Part shown: piece by piece, positions 33,572-41,854 of the stretch
How the letters are laid out: each line of letters opens with the position of its first letter
How positions within the stretch are numbered: the stretch's first letter is position 1
Source of the DNA: a virus
Virus record (IMG/VR): IMGVR_UViG_3300025080_000036
Location: 1 to 54,416 of that record
DNA length: 54,416 nt
Direction: 5' to 3' (one strand)
Translations under genes and position numbers: made by a program
Notes under the pieces: model-generated
The model's input: only the letters and a program-made list of their open reading frames with translations
What the model was told of the DNA's origin: nothing
The model's database searches: none

Positions 33572-35179
33572 ATGCCCGAATTCAAATACAAACCCACGCC
33601 GCTGATGCTCGCGAGCAGCCGATACGACGAGCGGCGAGCGGACTACGCGGTGGGCTTTATATCCATGCTCAAGCACACCACAGGCGAGTGGTACGGAAAG
33701 CCGTTCCGGCTGATACCGTGGCAGGAGCAGATTATCAGGGATATTTTCGGCATCGTCGGAGAGGACGGTTATAGGCAGTTCCGCACGGCGTATGTCGAGG
33801 TCGGCAAGAAAAACGGCAAGTCCGAACTGGCTGCGGCAATCGCCCTCTACCTCCTGTTCGCCGACGGCGAAGCGGGCGCGGAGGTCTACTCCTGTGCTGC
33901 TGACATCAATCAAGCGAGCATCGTTTTCAATACCGCCAAGGCGATGGTCGAGCAATGCGGCGATTTAGCAAAGCTGTCAAAACTCGTGCCGTCCACCAAG
34001 CGGATTATTTTCCCGCACACCAACAGCTTCTACAGGGTATTGTCCTCGGAAACCAAATCCAAACAGGGCTTCAATGTGTCAGGACTTATATTCGATGAAC
34101 TCTTCGCCCAGCAGACCCGCGAGTTATTCGATACCATGACTAAGTACACTGGTGATGCCAGACGGCAGCCCCTCTACTTCCTCATCACCACGGCGGGCAG
34201 GGACAAAACGAGCATCTGCTATGAAATCCACCAAAAAGCAAAAGCGGTTCTGGCCGGCTCAAAAACAGACCCCAGTTTCTATCCCGCCGTATTCGGCATT
34301 GATGAGGACGACGATTGGAACGACGAATCCGTCTGGCGGCGGGTCAACCCCTCCATCGGCGTGACGATTCCATTTGAAACGGTGCAAGCCTCCTACGAAC
34401 AGGCGAAGCAGAATCCCGCCGAGGAGATGCACTTCCGACAATTTCGTCTCAACGAGTGGTGCAACGCCGATATCCGCTGGATGCCTATGGATAAATGGGA
34501 TGCCTGCGGCGAGGAAATTTACTTTGACGAATACGAGGGTCGGGATTGCTGTTGCGGTCTCGACCTTTCCAGTACGGGCGACCTTACGGCTCTGGTGCTG
34601 GTGTTCCCGCCGGTCGACGGCGATACCAAGTACACGGTGATGCCGTTCTACTGGCTGCCGGAGGATGTTATCGACTTACGGACGCGGCGCGACCACGTCC
34701 CTTACGCCGTATGGAAAAAGGCGGGCGTGTTCAACACCACCGAGGGCAATGTGGTGGACTACGACTACATCGTATCGTTCATCGCCAAGCTGTCCAAGCG
34801 TTTCAGGATTCGGGAAATTGCCTACGACCGCTATGGCGCAGAGAAGATACGCCGCGACCTTGAAGAACTGGGCGCGGAGCATGGATTCACGGTGTTCCCT
34901 TTTGGTCAGGGCTTCATTTCCATGTCCCCGACCTCAAAAGACTTTTACCAGTTCGTGATGGAAGGCAAAATCCGGCATGGCAAGCACCCCGTCCTTGACT
35001 GGAATATGGGTAATGTCATCGTCGACCAAGATGCGGCGGGCAACATCAAGCCCAATAAGAAGAAATCCACGGAGAAAATAGACGGTGCGGTTGCCCTGAT
35101 TATGGGGCTTGCGAGAGCGACTCTCGGTGGCGGTATCGACGGCAGCGTCTATGACGAAAGGGGGTTGTTGTTTATATGA
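33572..35179 (+). CDS. terL: Phage terminase large subunit
   Basis: A 535-residue HK97-type large terminase. The ATPase has an adenine-binding IPWQEQIIRDIFG, a Walker A-type VGKKNGKSE and Walker B LIFDELFAQ. The nuclease domain starts at CGLDLSSTGDLTALVLVF, with the catalytic aspartates, and ends in a GKIRHGKHPVLDW region. It pumps DNA into the prohead and cuts it. The ATG at 33572 is chosen for spacing to GGAGG; earlier ATGs are too close. Confidence 0.95.
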   Translation: MPEFKYKPTPLMLASSRYDERRADYAVGFISMLKHTTGEWYGKPFRLIPWQEQIIRDIFGIVGEDGYRQFRTAYVEVGKKNGKSELAAAIALYLLFADGEAGAEVYSCAADINQASIVFNTAKAMVEQCGDLAKLSKLVPSTKRIIFPHTNSFYRVLSSETKSKQGFNVSGLIFDELFAQQTRELFDTMTKYTGDARRQPLYFLITTAGRDKTSICYEIHQKAKAVLAGSKTDPSFYPAVFGIDEDDDWNDESVWRRVNPSIGVTIPFETVQASYEQAKQNPAEEMHFRQFRLNEWCNADIRWMPMDKWDACGEEIYFDEYEGRDCCCGLDLSSTGDLTALVLVFPPVDGDTKYTVMPFYWLPEDVIDLRTRRDHVPYAVWKKAGVFNTTEGNVVDYDYIVSFIAKLSKRFRIREIAYDRYGAEKIRRDLEELGAEHGFTVFPFGQGFISMSPTSKDFYQFVMEGKIRHGKHPVLDWNMGNVIVDQDAAGNIKPNKKKSTEKIDGAVALIMGLARATLGGGIDGSVYDERGLLFI

Positions 35180-36399
35180 GCATATTTACAGGGCTTTTCC
35201 GCTCGCGAGATAAGCCCGCAAATAGGATTGGCGGCGGTTGGAGTTTCCTGTTCGGCGGTACGACCAGCGGCAAGGCGGTCAATGAGCGGACGGCGATGCA
35301 GACCTCGGCGGTCTACGCCTGCGTCCGCATCCTTGCCGAATCGGTGGCGGGGCTTCCTCTCCACGTTTACGAGCGTACAACTAACGGAAGTAAGTCCACA
35401 AAGCCGCGGCATCCCCTCTACCGACTGCTCCATGATGAGCCTAACCGGGAGATGACTTCGTTCGTGTTTCGAGAAACGCTTATGAGCCACCTACTCCTGT
35501 GGGGCAACGCCTATGCGCAGATTATCAGAGACGGCAGGGGTTTCCCCATCGCACTCTACCCACTACTGCCGGACAGGATGTCGGTCGACCGCAATAACAG
35601 CGGCGAACTGACTTACATCTACCAAAGCGACAAAGGTCAGGTCAAGCTGCAGCGTGAGAATCTCCTGCACATCCCCGGTTTAGGCTTCGACGGCTTAATC
35701 GGCTACTCACCGATAGCGATGGCCAAGAACTCCATCGGCATGGCGCTCGCCACCGAGGAATACGGCGCGGCCTTCTTCGCCAACGGAGCAAACCCCGGTG
35801 GCGTATTGGAACATCCCGGCGTGGTGAAAGACCGCGACAGGCTTCGTGAATCTTGGCAGTCGCAGTTTTCGGGAGCGAACGCCCACAAGATAGCTGTGCT
35901 GGAGGAAGGTCTCAAATTCCACCAGATGTCCATACCGCCCGAACAGGCGCAGTTCCTCGAAACACGGAAGTTCCAGATCAACGAAATAGCGAGGATATTC
36001 CGCGTGCCGCCACACATGGTCGGCGACCTCGAAAAGAGCAGCTTCTCCAACATCGAGCAGCAGTCCTTGGAGTTCGTCAAATACACCCTCGACCCGTGGG
36101 TGGTCAGATGGGAGCAGTCTTTACAGCAGGCTCTCATCTTGCCATCGGAAAAGGCGACGATCTTTATCAAGTTTAACCTCGACGGGCTGCTTCGCGGTGA
36201 CTACCAAAGCCGTATGCAAGGCTATTCGACAGGCATTCAAAACGGCTTTATGTCGGTAAACGACGTACGCGGCTTGGAGGACATGAACCTGCTGACCGCC
36301 GAGGAAGGCGGAGAACTACACTTTGTCAACGGCAACATGGTAAAGCTGGCCGACATCGGCGCGGCATACAAATCGAAAGAAACGGAGGACACAAGCTAA
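35176..36399 (+). CDS. HK97-family portal protein
   Basis: A 407-residue portal of the HK97 family: TSAVYACVRILAESVAGLPL, DRMSVDRNNSGELTYIY, ATEEYGAAFFANGANPGGVL, RIFRVPPHMVGDLEKSSFSN. It forms the ring at the head vertex through which DNA passes. It overlaps the terminase and abuts the protease, the standard head gene order. Confidence 0.95.
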   Translation: MSIFTGLFRSRDKPANRIGGGWSFLFGGTTSGKAVNERTAMQTSAVYACVRILAESVAGLPLHVYERTTNGSKSTKPRHPLYRLLHDEPNREMTSFVFRETLMSHLLLWGNAYAQIIRDGRGFPIALYPLLPDRMSVDRNNSGELTYIYQSDKGQVKLQRENLLHIPGLGFDGLIGYSPIAMAKNSIGMALATEEYGAAFFANGANPGGVLEHPGVVKDRDRLRESWQSQFSGANAHKIAVLEEGLKFHQMSIPPEQAQFLETRKFQINEIARIFRVPPHMVGDLEKSSFSNIEQQSLEFVKYTLDPWVVRWEQSLQQALILPSEKATIFIKFNLDGLLRGDYQSRMQGYSTGIQNGFMSVNDVRGLEDMNLLTAEEGGELHFVNGNMVKLADIGAAYKSKETEDTS

Positions 36400-37169
36400 T
36401 GAACAATCAGACGCGGGCGCAAAACCCGAAAAAAGCAGAACAATCAGAGCGCAAATCGCCCCCGGCGGCTCGCCGGTTCTGGAGCTGGGTGCGAGACGAA
36501 CCCACAGGCGAACGCACCCTCTACCTCGACGGGGTCATTTCCGAGGACACTTGGTGGGGCGACGAAATCACTCCGGCAATGTTCAAGTCGGAACTGTTCT
36601 CAGACAAGGGTGACATCACCATCTGGCTCAACTCACCCGGCGGCGACTGCATAGCGGCAAGCCAAATCTACTCCATGCTGATGGACTATCCGCACAACGT
36701 CACGGTCAAGATTGACGGCATCGCGGCTTCGGCGGCAAGTGTCGTGGCGATGGCGGGGACGAAAGTTCTCATGGCTCCCACCGCCCTGATGATGGTGCAT
36801 AACCCGCTGACAATCGCCATCGGCGACAGCGTGGAAATGCAGAAAACGATAGATATGCTCGCCGAAGTCAAGGAGAGCATCATCAACGCCTATCAAATCA
36901 AGACGAACCAGAGCCGCGTGAAAATCTCCCACTGGATGGACGCTGAAACGTGGATGAATGCGAACAAGGCAATGGAACTTGGCTTCGCAGACGGCGTACT
37001 GGAAGATGGCAAGCGCACAAAGCCTAGCGAAACCTATGCCTTTTCAAGGCGAGCGGTCACCAACTCCCTGCTTGACAAGGTCAAGCCCAAAGAACAACCG
37101 AAACCCGAACAGCCACAAGGCGTACCCGCCCAGTCACTCGAAAAGCGGCTCAATCTCATTCTACATTAA
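36399..37169 (+). CDS. ClpP-like head maturation protease
   Basis: A 256-residue S14-type phage prohead protease. The catalytic serine is in GIAASAASVVAMAG and the histidine in LMMVHNPLT; ITIWLNSPGGDCIAAS forms the oxyanion strand. It cleaves the capsid precursor or scaffold during maturation. The ATG at 36399 follows AAACGGAGG; the 30-residue basic N-terminal tail is poorly conserved. Confidence 0.93.
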   Translation: MNNQTRAQNPKKAEQSERKSPPAARRFWSWVRDEPTGERTLYLDGVISEDTWWGDEITPAMFKSELFSDKGDITIWLNSPGGDCIAASQIYSMLMDYPHNVTVKIDGIAASAASVVAMAGTKVLMAPTALMMVHNPLTIAIGDSVEMQKTIDMLAEVKESIINAYQIKTNQSRVKISHWMDAETWMNANKAMELGFADGVLEDGKRTKPSETYAFSRRAVTNSLLDKVKPKEQPKPEQPQGVPAQSLEKRLNLILH

Positions 37170-37189
37170 AAAAACGGAGGTATCTGACA

Positions 37190-38371
37190 ATGAGTAAAAT
37201 CCTTGAACTACGCGAAAAACGCAACAAAATCTGGAACACCGCCAAGGAGTTCCTCAACCAGAAGCGCGGCGCGGACGGGCTTGTCCCCGCTGAAGCCGCA
37301 GCAGAATACGACAAAATGGAAGCCGACATGGTCGCCCTCGGCAAGGAAATCGAGCGTCTGGAACGCCAGTCGGCCTATGACCTTGAGATGGGCAAGCCGA
37401 CATCCGCTCCCATTTTGGGTGCGCCGACCAAGTCCACCGAAGCCAAGACAGGCAGGGCTACCAATGAGTACAAGGCGGACTTCGGCAATATCCTGCGTGG
37501 GAAACTACCCGTTAACAACGTTTTGAGCACGTCCCCCGACACCGACGGCGGCTATCTCGTGCCGATGGAATTCGAGCGGCAGATTATCATGGGGCTTCGG
37601 GAAGCCAACGTCATCCGCTCCATAGCCAAGACCATCACGACCTCGGCGGAGCGTAAAATCCCCATTGCCACAACACACTCCACCGCACAGTGGACTGCCG
37701 AGAACGCCGCTTACACTGAAAGCAACCCAACCTTCGCACAGAAGACGATCGATGCTTTCAAGCTGACCGATCTTGTGAAAGTCAGCACCGAGTTGTTGCA
37801 GGATTCCATGTTCGACCTCGAAAGCTACATCGCGGCTGAGTTCGCCAGAGCGTTCGGCGTCGCCGAGGAAGAAGCATTCTGTGTCGGCACCGGCACGGGT
37901 CAGCCTACAGGGATTTTTACCGCAAGCGGCGGCACGGTCGGTGTGACGGCGGGTTCTGCTACGGCAATCACCGTCGACAACATCATCGACCTCATTTACG
38001 CTCTGAAAAGCCCGTACCGCAGAAATGCCGTATTCCTCATGAAAGACGTGACAGTGTCCACGCTCAGGAAACTGAAGGATAGCAACGGCGCTTATCTCTG
38101 GCAGCCCTCCGTACAGGCGGGTCAGCCCGACAGGCTTCTTGGCTATCCCATTTACACTTCCCCTTACGCGCCTGCTGCGGCGGCTTCGGCTCTGCCTATA
38201 GCTTTCGGCGACTTCTCCAACTACTGGATTGCCGACCGCTTGGGAAGAACGGTGCAAAGGCTCAATGAACTTTACGCCGGAAACGGTCAGGTAGGCTTCA
38301 TCGCCACCGAGCGCGTGGATGGGAAAGTCATCCTATCTGAGGGCATACAGCTTCTTCAGATGGGTTCGTAG
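37190..38371 (+). CDS. HK97-fold major capsid protein
   Basis: A 393-residue major capsid protein. Residues 1-65 are a coiled-coil delta-like region (ELREKRNKIWNTAKEFLNQ), likely removed by the protease next door. The mature part has the HK97 hallmarks: DGGYLVPMEFERQIIMGL, TVSTLRKLKDSNGAYLWQP, LLGYPIYTSPYAPA, AFGDFSNYWIADRLG. It starts after AAACGGAGG. Confidence 0.96.
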   Translation: MSKILELREKRNKIWNTAKEFLNQKRGADGLVPAEAAAEYDKMEADMVALGKEIERLERQSAYDLEMGKPTSAPILGAPTKSTEAKTGRATNEYKADFGNILRGKLPVNNVLSTSPDTDGGYLVPMEFERQIIMGLREANVIRSIAKTITTSAERKIPIATTHSTAQWTAENAAYTESNPTFAQKTIDAFKLTDLVKVSTELLQDSMFDLESYIAAEFARAFGVAEEEAFCVGTGTGQPTGIFTASGGTVGVTAGSATAITVDNIIDLIYALKSPYRRNAVFLMKDVTVSTLRKLKDSNGAYLWQPSVQAGQPDRLLGYPIYTSPYAPAAAASALPIAFGDFSNYWIADRLGRTVQRLNELYAGNGQVGFIATERVDGKVILSEGIQLLQMGS

Positions 38372-38387
38372 TGGGAGGTGGGCGGCG

Positions 38388-38705
38388 ATGACGCCAATGG
38401 AATTATTGCCAAAAGTCAAAGAAAACCTGATACTTGCACACGGCGAGGATGACGGTCTGCTCCTGCGGCTCATCACCGCCGCCGTGAGCTATGCCGAAAG
38501 CTATCAGCATATCTCGGAGGGTTTTTATACAGAGAACCCTATGCCTCCAACCACCGAGCAGGCGATCATCATGCTGTCGAGCCATTTCTACGAAAGCAGG
38601 GATGGCTCGACGGCTGGCTTTTTCGCCGACAGCGTTCAGGCGGGTCAGCAGGTTTGGAACACGGTCAACACCCTATTGCGCCTTGACAGATTGTGGGGGG
38701 TTTGA
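38388..38705 (+). CDS. Head-tail connector (gp6-like)
   Basis: A 105-residue helical protein (LPKVKENLILAHGEDDGLLL, then TEQAIIMLSSHFYESRDGST) with the size and place of HK97 gp6-like DNA-packaging/connector proteins directly after the capsid gene. It extends the portal ring. The ATG at 38388 follows GGGAGGTGGGCGGCG. The next genes are inserted in the opposite direction. Confidence 0.85.
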   Translation: MTPMELLPKVKENLILAHGEDDGLLLRLITAAVSYAESYQHISEGFYTENPMPPTTEQAIIMLSSHFYESRDGSTAGFFADSVQAGQQVWNTVNTLLRLDRLWGV

Positions 38706-38708
38706 CCG

Positions 38709-38996
38709 TCACGAACGAAGCCAAGCATCGTTAAAGCGTATACGAAACTCTTCAAGGACTTCCTCAAATCGTGCAAATCCTTCTTCACGCATACGGTGTG
38801 CAAAACCGATACTACGCTCCGTGCCAATGACCGCCGACCAAAAATACTGTACCATCCCGGCGGCATCACGTTGGCTCATTCGGGTAATCGTAAGATTCAC
38901 ACCGCTTTTGAGTTCTTTGGAAGCAGTAGGAGAATTCAGGACAGGGTCAAAAACGTGTTGATGGAGAAACGCCAGCAATTCTTGTTCTTTAGTCAT
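38709..38996 (-). CDS. Moron gene 2, unknown function
   Basis: A 95-residue cytoplasmic-looking protein: LLAFLHQHVFDPVLNS, SGVNLTITRMSQRDAAGMVQ, FEEVLEEFRIRFNDAWLRS. No family with known function is recognised; helices seem to dominate. It starts one base after the stop of moron gene 1, with GAGGGG in place, so the two are translationally coupled. It is on the strand opposite to all phage genes and ends convergently 3 bases from the connector stop. Lysogenic expression and a role in superinfection exclusion, defence or host benefit are inferred from context only. Confidence 0.7.
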   Translation of the reverse strand: MTKEQELLAFLHQHVFDPVLNSPTASKELKSGVNLTITRMSQRDAAGMVQYFWSAVIGTERSIGFAHRMREEGFARFEEVLEEFRIRFNDAWLRS

Positions 38997-38997
38997 A

Positions 38998-39435
38998 TTA
39001 CCCCTCGCTTTCAGAGGATGGAATTATTTCCTCAACTCGCTTGACGATTTTCATGCTCCTTGGAGCAAGCACGTCAAAGCGGTACGTTGAGGCAGACTGA
39101 AACTTAGTTGCGTTGATGCTTTTAGGTAAGTCTTTCTGTTTCCACACTGTGTACCCGAAAGGCTCAAGTATGGTCTTAATCATCAGCCCTACTGCTTGCT
39201 TGGTAAAGTTGTCGTCCAGAGAATTATCATGCGACTTGTTTGGGTCGGCGAAAAAATGCTCGACATTGACGGCAACAGGTGCAAGAGCAGGTTTACCTGC
39301 TTCGCTCGCGTCTATCATCTGAACGATGATGAAGTCCTGCGAGAGGAAACCAAAAATATTCTGCATATCGTCGTCGTTTTCGAACTTGCGGCAGTTTGGG
39401 TTTTGAGTGATGAAATCGTTATAGGTAGCTAACAT
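38998..39435 (-). CDS. Moron gene 1, unknown function
   Basis: A 145-residue protein starting at an ATG 39435 (AAAGGAG upstream; a GTG at 39444 is possible). Recognisable blocks are QNIFGFLSQDFIIVQMID, SLDDNFTKQAVGLMIKTILE and FGYTVWKQKDLPKS, followed by a strand-rich tail. I do not know a function. It is the first gene of the two-gene minus-strand cassette, reads from its own promoter at 39475-39503 and is visibly more AT-rich than the head genes around it, a sign of separate origin. Confidence 0.75.
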   Translation of the reverse strand: MLATYNDFITQNPNCRKFENDDDMQNIFGFLSQDFIIVQMIDASEAGKPALAPVAVNVEHFFADPNKSHDNSLDDNFTKQAVGLMIKTILEPFGYTVWKQKDLPKSINATKFQSASTYRFDVLAPRSMKIVKRVEEIIPSSESEG

Positions 39436-39474
39436 AATGGACACTCCTTTTGTGTTAAGTTGTTTTACTTATGT

Positions 39475-39503
39475 ATAATAACATATCTGAAATCAGTTGT
39501 CTA
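39475..39503 (-). promoter_or_regulatory. Promoter of the moron cassette
   Basis: On the minus strand TAGACA (39503-39498), a 17-base spacer and TATTAT (39480-39475) form a good sigma-A-type promoter, about 40 bases before the moron 1 start. It is independent of phage late transcription, as expected for a gene expressed in the lysogen. Confidence 0.65.
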
Positions 39504-39537
39504 TATGTTTAGGAAAAAATTCGGAGGTGTCCGCCTT

Positions 39538-39873
39538 ATGGCATTCGGGAAAATGAACACGTTTGTAAACATCGTCACCACTTCCCCGACCAAGGATGTC
39601 GAGGGTTTTGTCAAAAAGGGCGACACCGTACTTGCTTCCGTCCGTGCATATAAAGAGGAAAAACACGGTACGGAGCGTTGGGCAAACATGGCGGCGTTTT
39701 CCGAAGCAACCGCCCTGTTCCGCTTCCGCAAATTGCCGGGGCTTGCCGTTGACACGACACTTATCATCACCTGCGACACAGGCAGATACCGCATTATTTC
39801 TGCGGAGGATGTCAAAGGTCGCGGAATGTATATCGAGTGCCTTTGCGAGAAACTCAAAAGGAGCGTGAAGTGA
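39538..39873 (+). CDS. Phage head-tail adaptor
   Basis: A 111-residue protein starting at the ATG after TCGGAGGTGTCCGCCTT. It has the beta-rich profile of head-closure/adaptor proteins (KMNTFVNIVTTSPTKDVEGF, ATALFRFRKLPGLAVDTTLI, GRYRIISAEDVKGRGMYI). It resumes the head operon after the inserted moron. Confidence 0.85.
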   Translation: MAFGKMNTFVNIVTTSPTKDVEGFVKKGDTVLASVRAYKEEKHGTERWANMAAFSEATALFRFRKLPGLAVDTTLIITCDTGRYRIISAEDVKGRGMYIECLCEKLKRSVK

Positions 39874-40310
39874 TGGCAAAAGTTGAATTAACACTCCCCA
39901 CCGACTTTGAAGAACGGCTCTCCCGCCTTGGCGACAAGACGGATGAAATCATCCCCAAGGTGCTGGAAGCGGGCGGCGAAGTCGTGCTTGCCAAGGCGAA
40001 AAGCAACCTCTCCTCCGTGGTCGGGCGGGGCACGAAAGTAAAGAGCCGCTCCACAGGCGAGTTGGAAAACTCCCTCGGCCTGTCGAAAGCACGGCAAAAG
40101 CGGGACGGCTCCGGCTGGGACGTTAAGGTCGGTTTCGCCGAACCCCGGCGCGGTAAAGGCGACTCTAATGCCAAAATCGCAAACATCATCGAATACGGGC
40201 GACATGGGCGACCGGCGAAGCCTTTTATGAAGCCCGCCCGAACCCAGTCGAAAAACGCCGCTGTTGAAGCGATGAAAGAGAAATTCGAGCAGGAGGTTGA
40301 GCACATATGA
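39873..40310 (+). CDS. HK97 gp10-like tail-head joining protein
   Basis: A 145-residue protein of the HK97 gp10 family: EVVLAKAKSNLSSVV, GELENSLGLSKAR, ANIIEYGRHGRPAKPFMKPA. Placed between adaptor and tail terminator as usual. It overlaps both neighbours by a few bases. Confidence 0.88.
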   Translation: MAKVELTLPTDFEERLSRLGDKTDEIIPKVLEAGGEVVLAKAKSNLSSVVGRGTKVKSRSTGELENSLGLSKARQKRDGSGWDVKVGFAEPRRGKGDSNAKIANIIEYGRHGRPAKPFMKPARTQSKNAAVEAMKEKFEQEVEHI

Positions 40311-40648
40311 GCATTTTACAAGAACTGAACACGCTGCTCTCTTCCATTCTGCCTGTGGAAACGGGCATATTCAGCAGCGTTGCGCCCGACGAGTATCTTG
40401 TCCTCACGCCGATGACGGACACCTTCGCCTTGTTCGGCGACAACACGCCGCTCATCGATGTGTCCGAGGTGCGCATATCCCTGTTTTCAAAGGGCAATTA
40501 CATCAAACGGAAGTATCAGATTACCGCCGCCCTGCTTGGGGCGGCGTTCACCATAACAGACCGCCGGTATATTGGTCACGAGGACGATACCGGCTACCAC
40601 CACTTCGCTTTAGATGCGGCAAAAGAATATGAAACGGAGGAAAATTAA
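40307..40648 (+). CDS. Probable tail terminator/completion protein
   Basis: A 113-residue protein with a mixed fold (LNTLLSSILPVETGIFSSVA, VRISLFSKGNYIKRKYQI, YIGHEDDTGYHHFALD). The position between gp10 and the major tail protein is that of tail terminator proteins, which cap the tail tube. Assignment is mostly from gene order. Confidence 0.65.
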   Translation: MSILQELNTLLSSILPVETGIFSSVAPDEYLVLTPMTDTFALFGDNTPLIDVSEVRISLFSKGNYIKRKYQITAALLGAAFTITDRRYIGHEDDTGYHHFALDAAKEYETEEN

Positions 40649-40649
40649 T

Positions 40650-41240
40650 ATGGCTACTATCGGACTTGATAAACTCTACTACGCACCAATCACCGAAGCG
40701 CCGACCACGGGTCACGAAACCTACGGCTCGCCGGTCATGCTGGCGAAGGCTATCTCGGCTGAACTTTCCATTGAACTCGCTGAAGCGACGCTCTGGGCGG
40801 ATGACGGCGCCGCCGAAATCATCAAGGAATTCAAAAACGGTAAACTGACCCTTGGCGTGGACGACATCGGGAAAACCGTCGCCGCCAAACTGACGGGAGC
40901 GATCACGGACGAAAACGGCGTCCTTATCTCGGCTTCGGAGGATGGCGGCGACCCTGTGGCTATCGGATTTCGGGCGAAGAAGGCAAACGGCAAGTACCGC
41001 TATTTCTGGTTGTACCGCGTGAAGTTTGGCGTACCGTCCACTAACCTCGCCACCAAAGGCGACAGCATCACCTTTTCCACGCCGAGCATTGAAGGCACGG
41101 TCTCCCGCCGCAATAAACCGGACGGCAACGACCGCCATCCGTGGAAAGCAGAAGTCAACGAAGACGATACGGATGTGGTGTCCGGTGTAATCAGCGGATG
41201 GTATACGCAGGTGTATGAACCTGAGTTTGGTATCGTTTAG
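40650..41240 (+). CDS. Major tail (tube) protein
   Basis: A 196-residue protein of the phi13-type major tail family: ATIGLDKLYYAPITEAPTTG, AISAELSIELAEATLWADDG, YFWLYRVKFGVPSTNLATKG, TFSTPSIEGTVSRR. It polymerises into the tail tube. It starts after AAACGGAGG. Confidence 0.92.
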   Translation: MATIGLDKLYYAPITEAPTTGHETYGSPVMLAKAISAELSIELAEATLWADDGAAEIIKEFKNGKLTLGVDDIGKTVAAKLTGAITDENGVLISASEDGGDPVAIGFRAKKANGKYRYFWLYRVKFGVPSTNLATKGDSITFSTPSIEGTVSRRNKPDGNDRHPWKAEVNEDDTDVVSGVISGWYTQVYEPEFGIV

Positions 41241-41252
41241 GAGGGCTGACAT

Positions 41253-41639
41253 ATGGATAACGAAAGAAGCGCGGTAATCCGCATCGGCGACGGGGATTTC
41301 GAGTTGCAGCTTACCACCCGTGCCACCAAGGAAATCGCCAAACGCTACGGCGGGCTTGAAAATTTGGGTGAGAAGCTGATGAAATCGGAGAACTTCGAGA
41401 TGGCTCTGGACGAGATTATTTGGTTAATTACCCTCCTTGCTAATCAGCCCATCCTCATCCACAACCTTCGGAACAAGGAAAAACCGAAAGAACTGCTAAC
41501 CGCGGAAGAGGTGGAACTGCTCACTTCGCCCCTTGAACTGGCGGCATATAAGACGGCAATCACCGAGGCGATGTTCAAGGGTACGAACCGCAATATTGAA
41601 AGCGAGGGCGGCGTGTCAAAAAACGCCGAGGTCGGGTAA
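41253..41639 (+). CDS. Tail assembly chaperone, short form (gpG-like)
   Basis: A 128-residue helical protein (DFELQLTTRATKEIAKRYGG, FEMALDEIIWLITLLANQP) in the place of the tape-measure chaperone, just before the tape-measure gene. It ends GGVSKNAEVG. A slippery heptamer near its end allows a -1 shift into a second frame, giving a gpG-T-like longer form. Both forms are needed for tail assembly in lambda-like phages. Confidence 0.88.
   Translation: MDNERSAVIRIGDGDFELQLTTRATKEIAKRYGGLENLGEKLMKSENFEMALDEIIWLITLLANQPILIHNLRNKEKPKELLTAEEVELLTSPLELAAYKTAITEAMFKGTNRNIESEGGVSKNAEVG
41618..41624 (+). promoter_or_regulatory. Programmed -1 ribosomal frameshift site
   Basis: The zero-frame codons TCA AAA AAC contain A AAA AAC, a canonical -1 slippery heptamer, five codons before the TAA of the chaperone. 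Slippage moves ribosomes into a frame open to 41827. Confidence 0.8.
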
Positions 41640-41827
41640 GCGACGATGAGTTGTTTACCCGACTTTTGTATTACGGTATGGTTCATCTGAACCGCTCCGA
41701 GGAGGAAACGTGGCTCACACCTATTGGTCAATTATTGGATTTGTGGGAATGTCACCGTCAGTTCCTTGGGATGACAAAGCCGAAGCGTGAACTGTTTATT
41801 GAGGATGTCATCCCCGATGGCATCTGA
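41624..41827 (+). CDS. -1 frame extension of the tail chaperone (gpT-like)
   Basis: The -1 frame after the slippery site reads RRGRVSDDELFTRLLYYGMV, then NRSEEETWLTPIGQLLDL and ends KRELFIEDVIPDGI at a TGA at 41825. It has no start of its own with a binding site, so it is made as a fusion to the short chaperone (41253-41827, about 191 residues). Lambda-like phages use this long form to coat the tape-measure protein. Confidence 0.8.
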   Translation, partial: RRGRVSDDELFTRLLYYGMVHLNRSEEETWLTPIGQLLDLWECHRQFLGMTKPKRELFIEDVIPDGI

Positions 41828-41854
41828 TTTTTTTTGCGGAAGGAGGTGTTTTAG

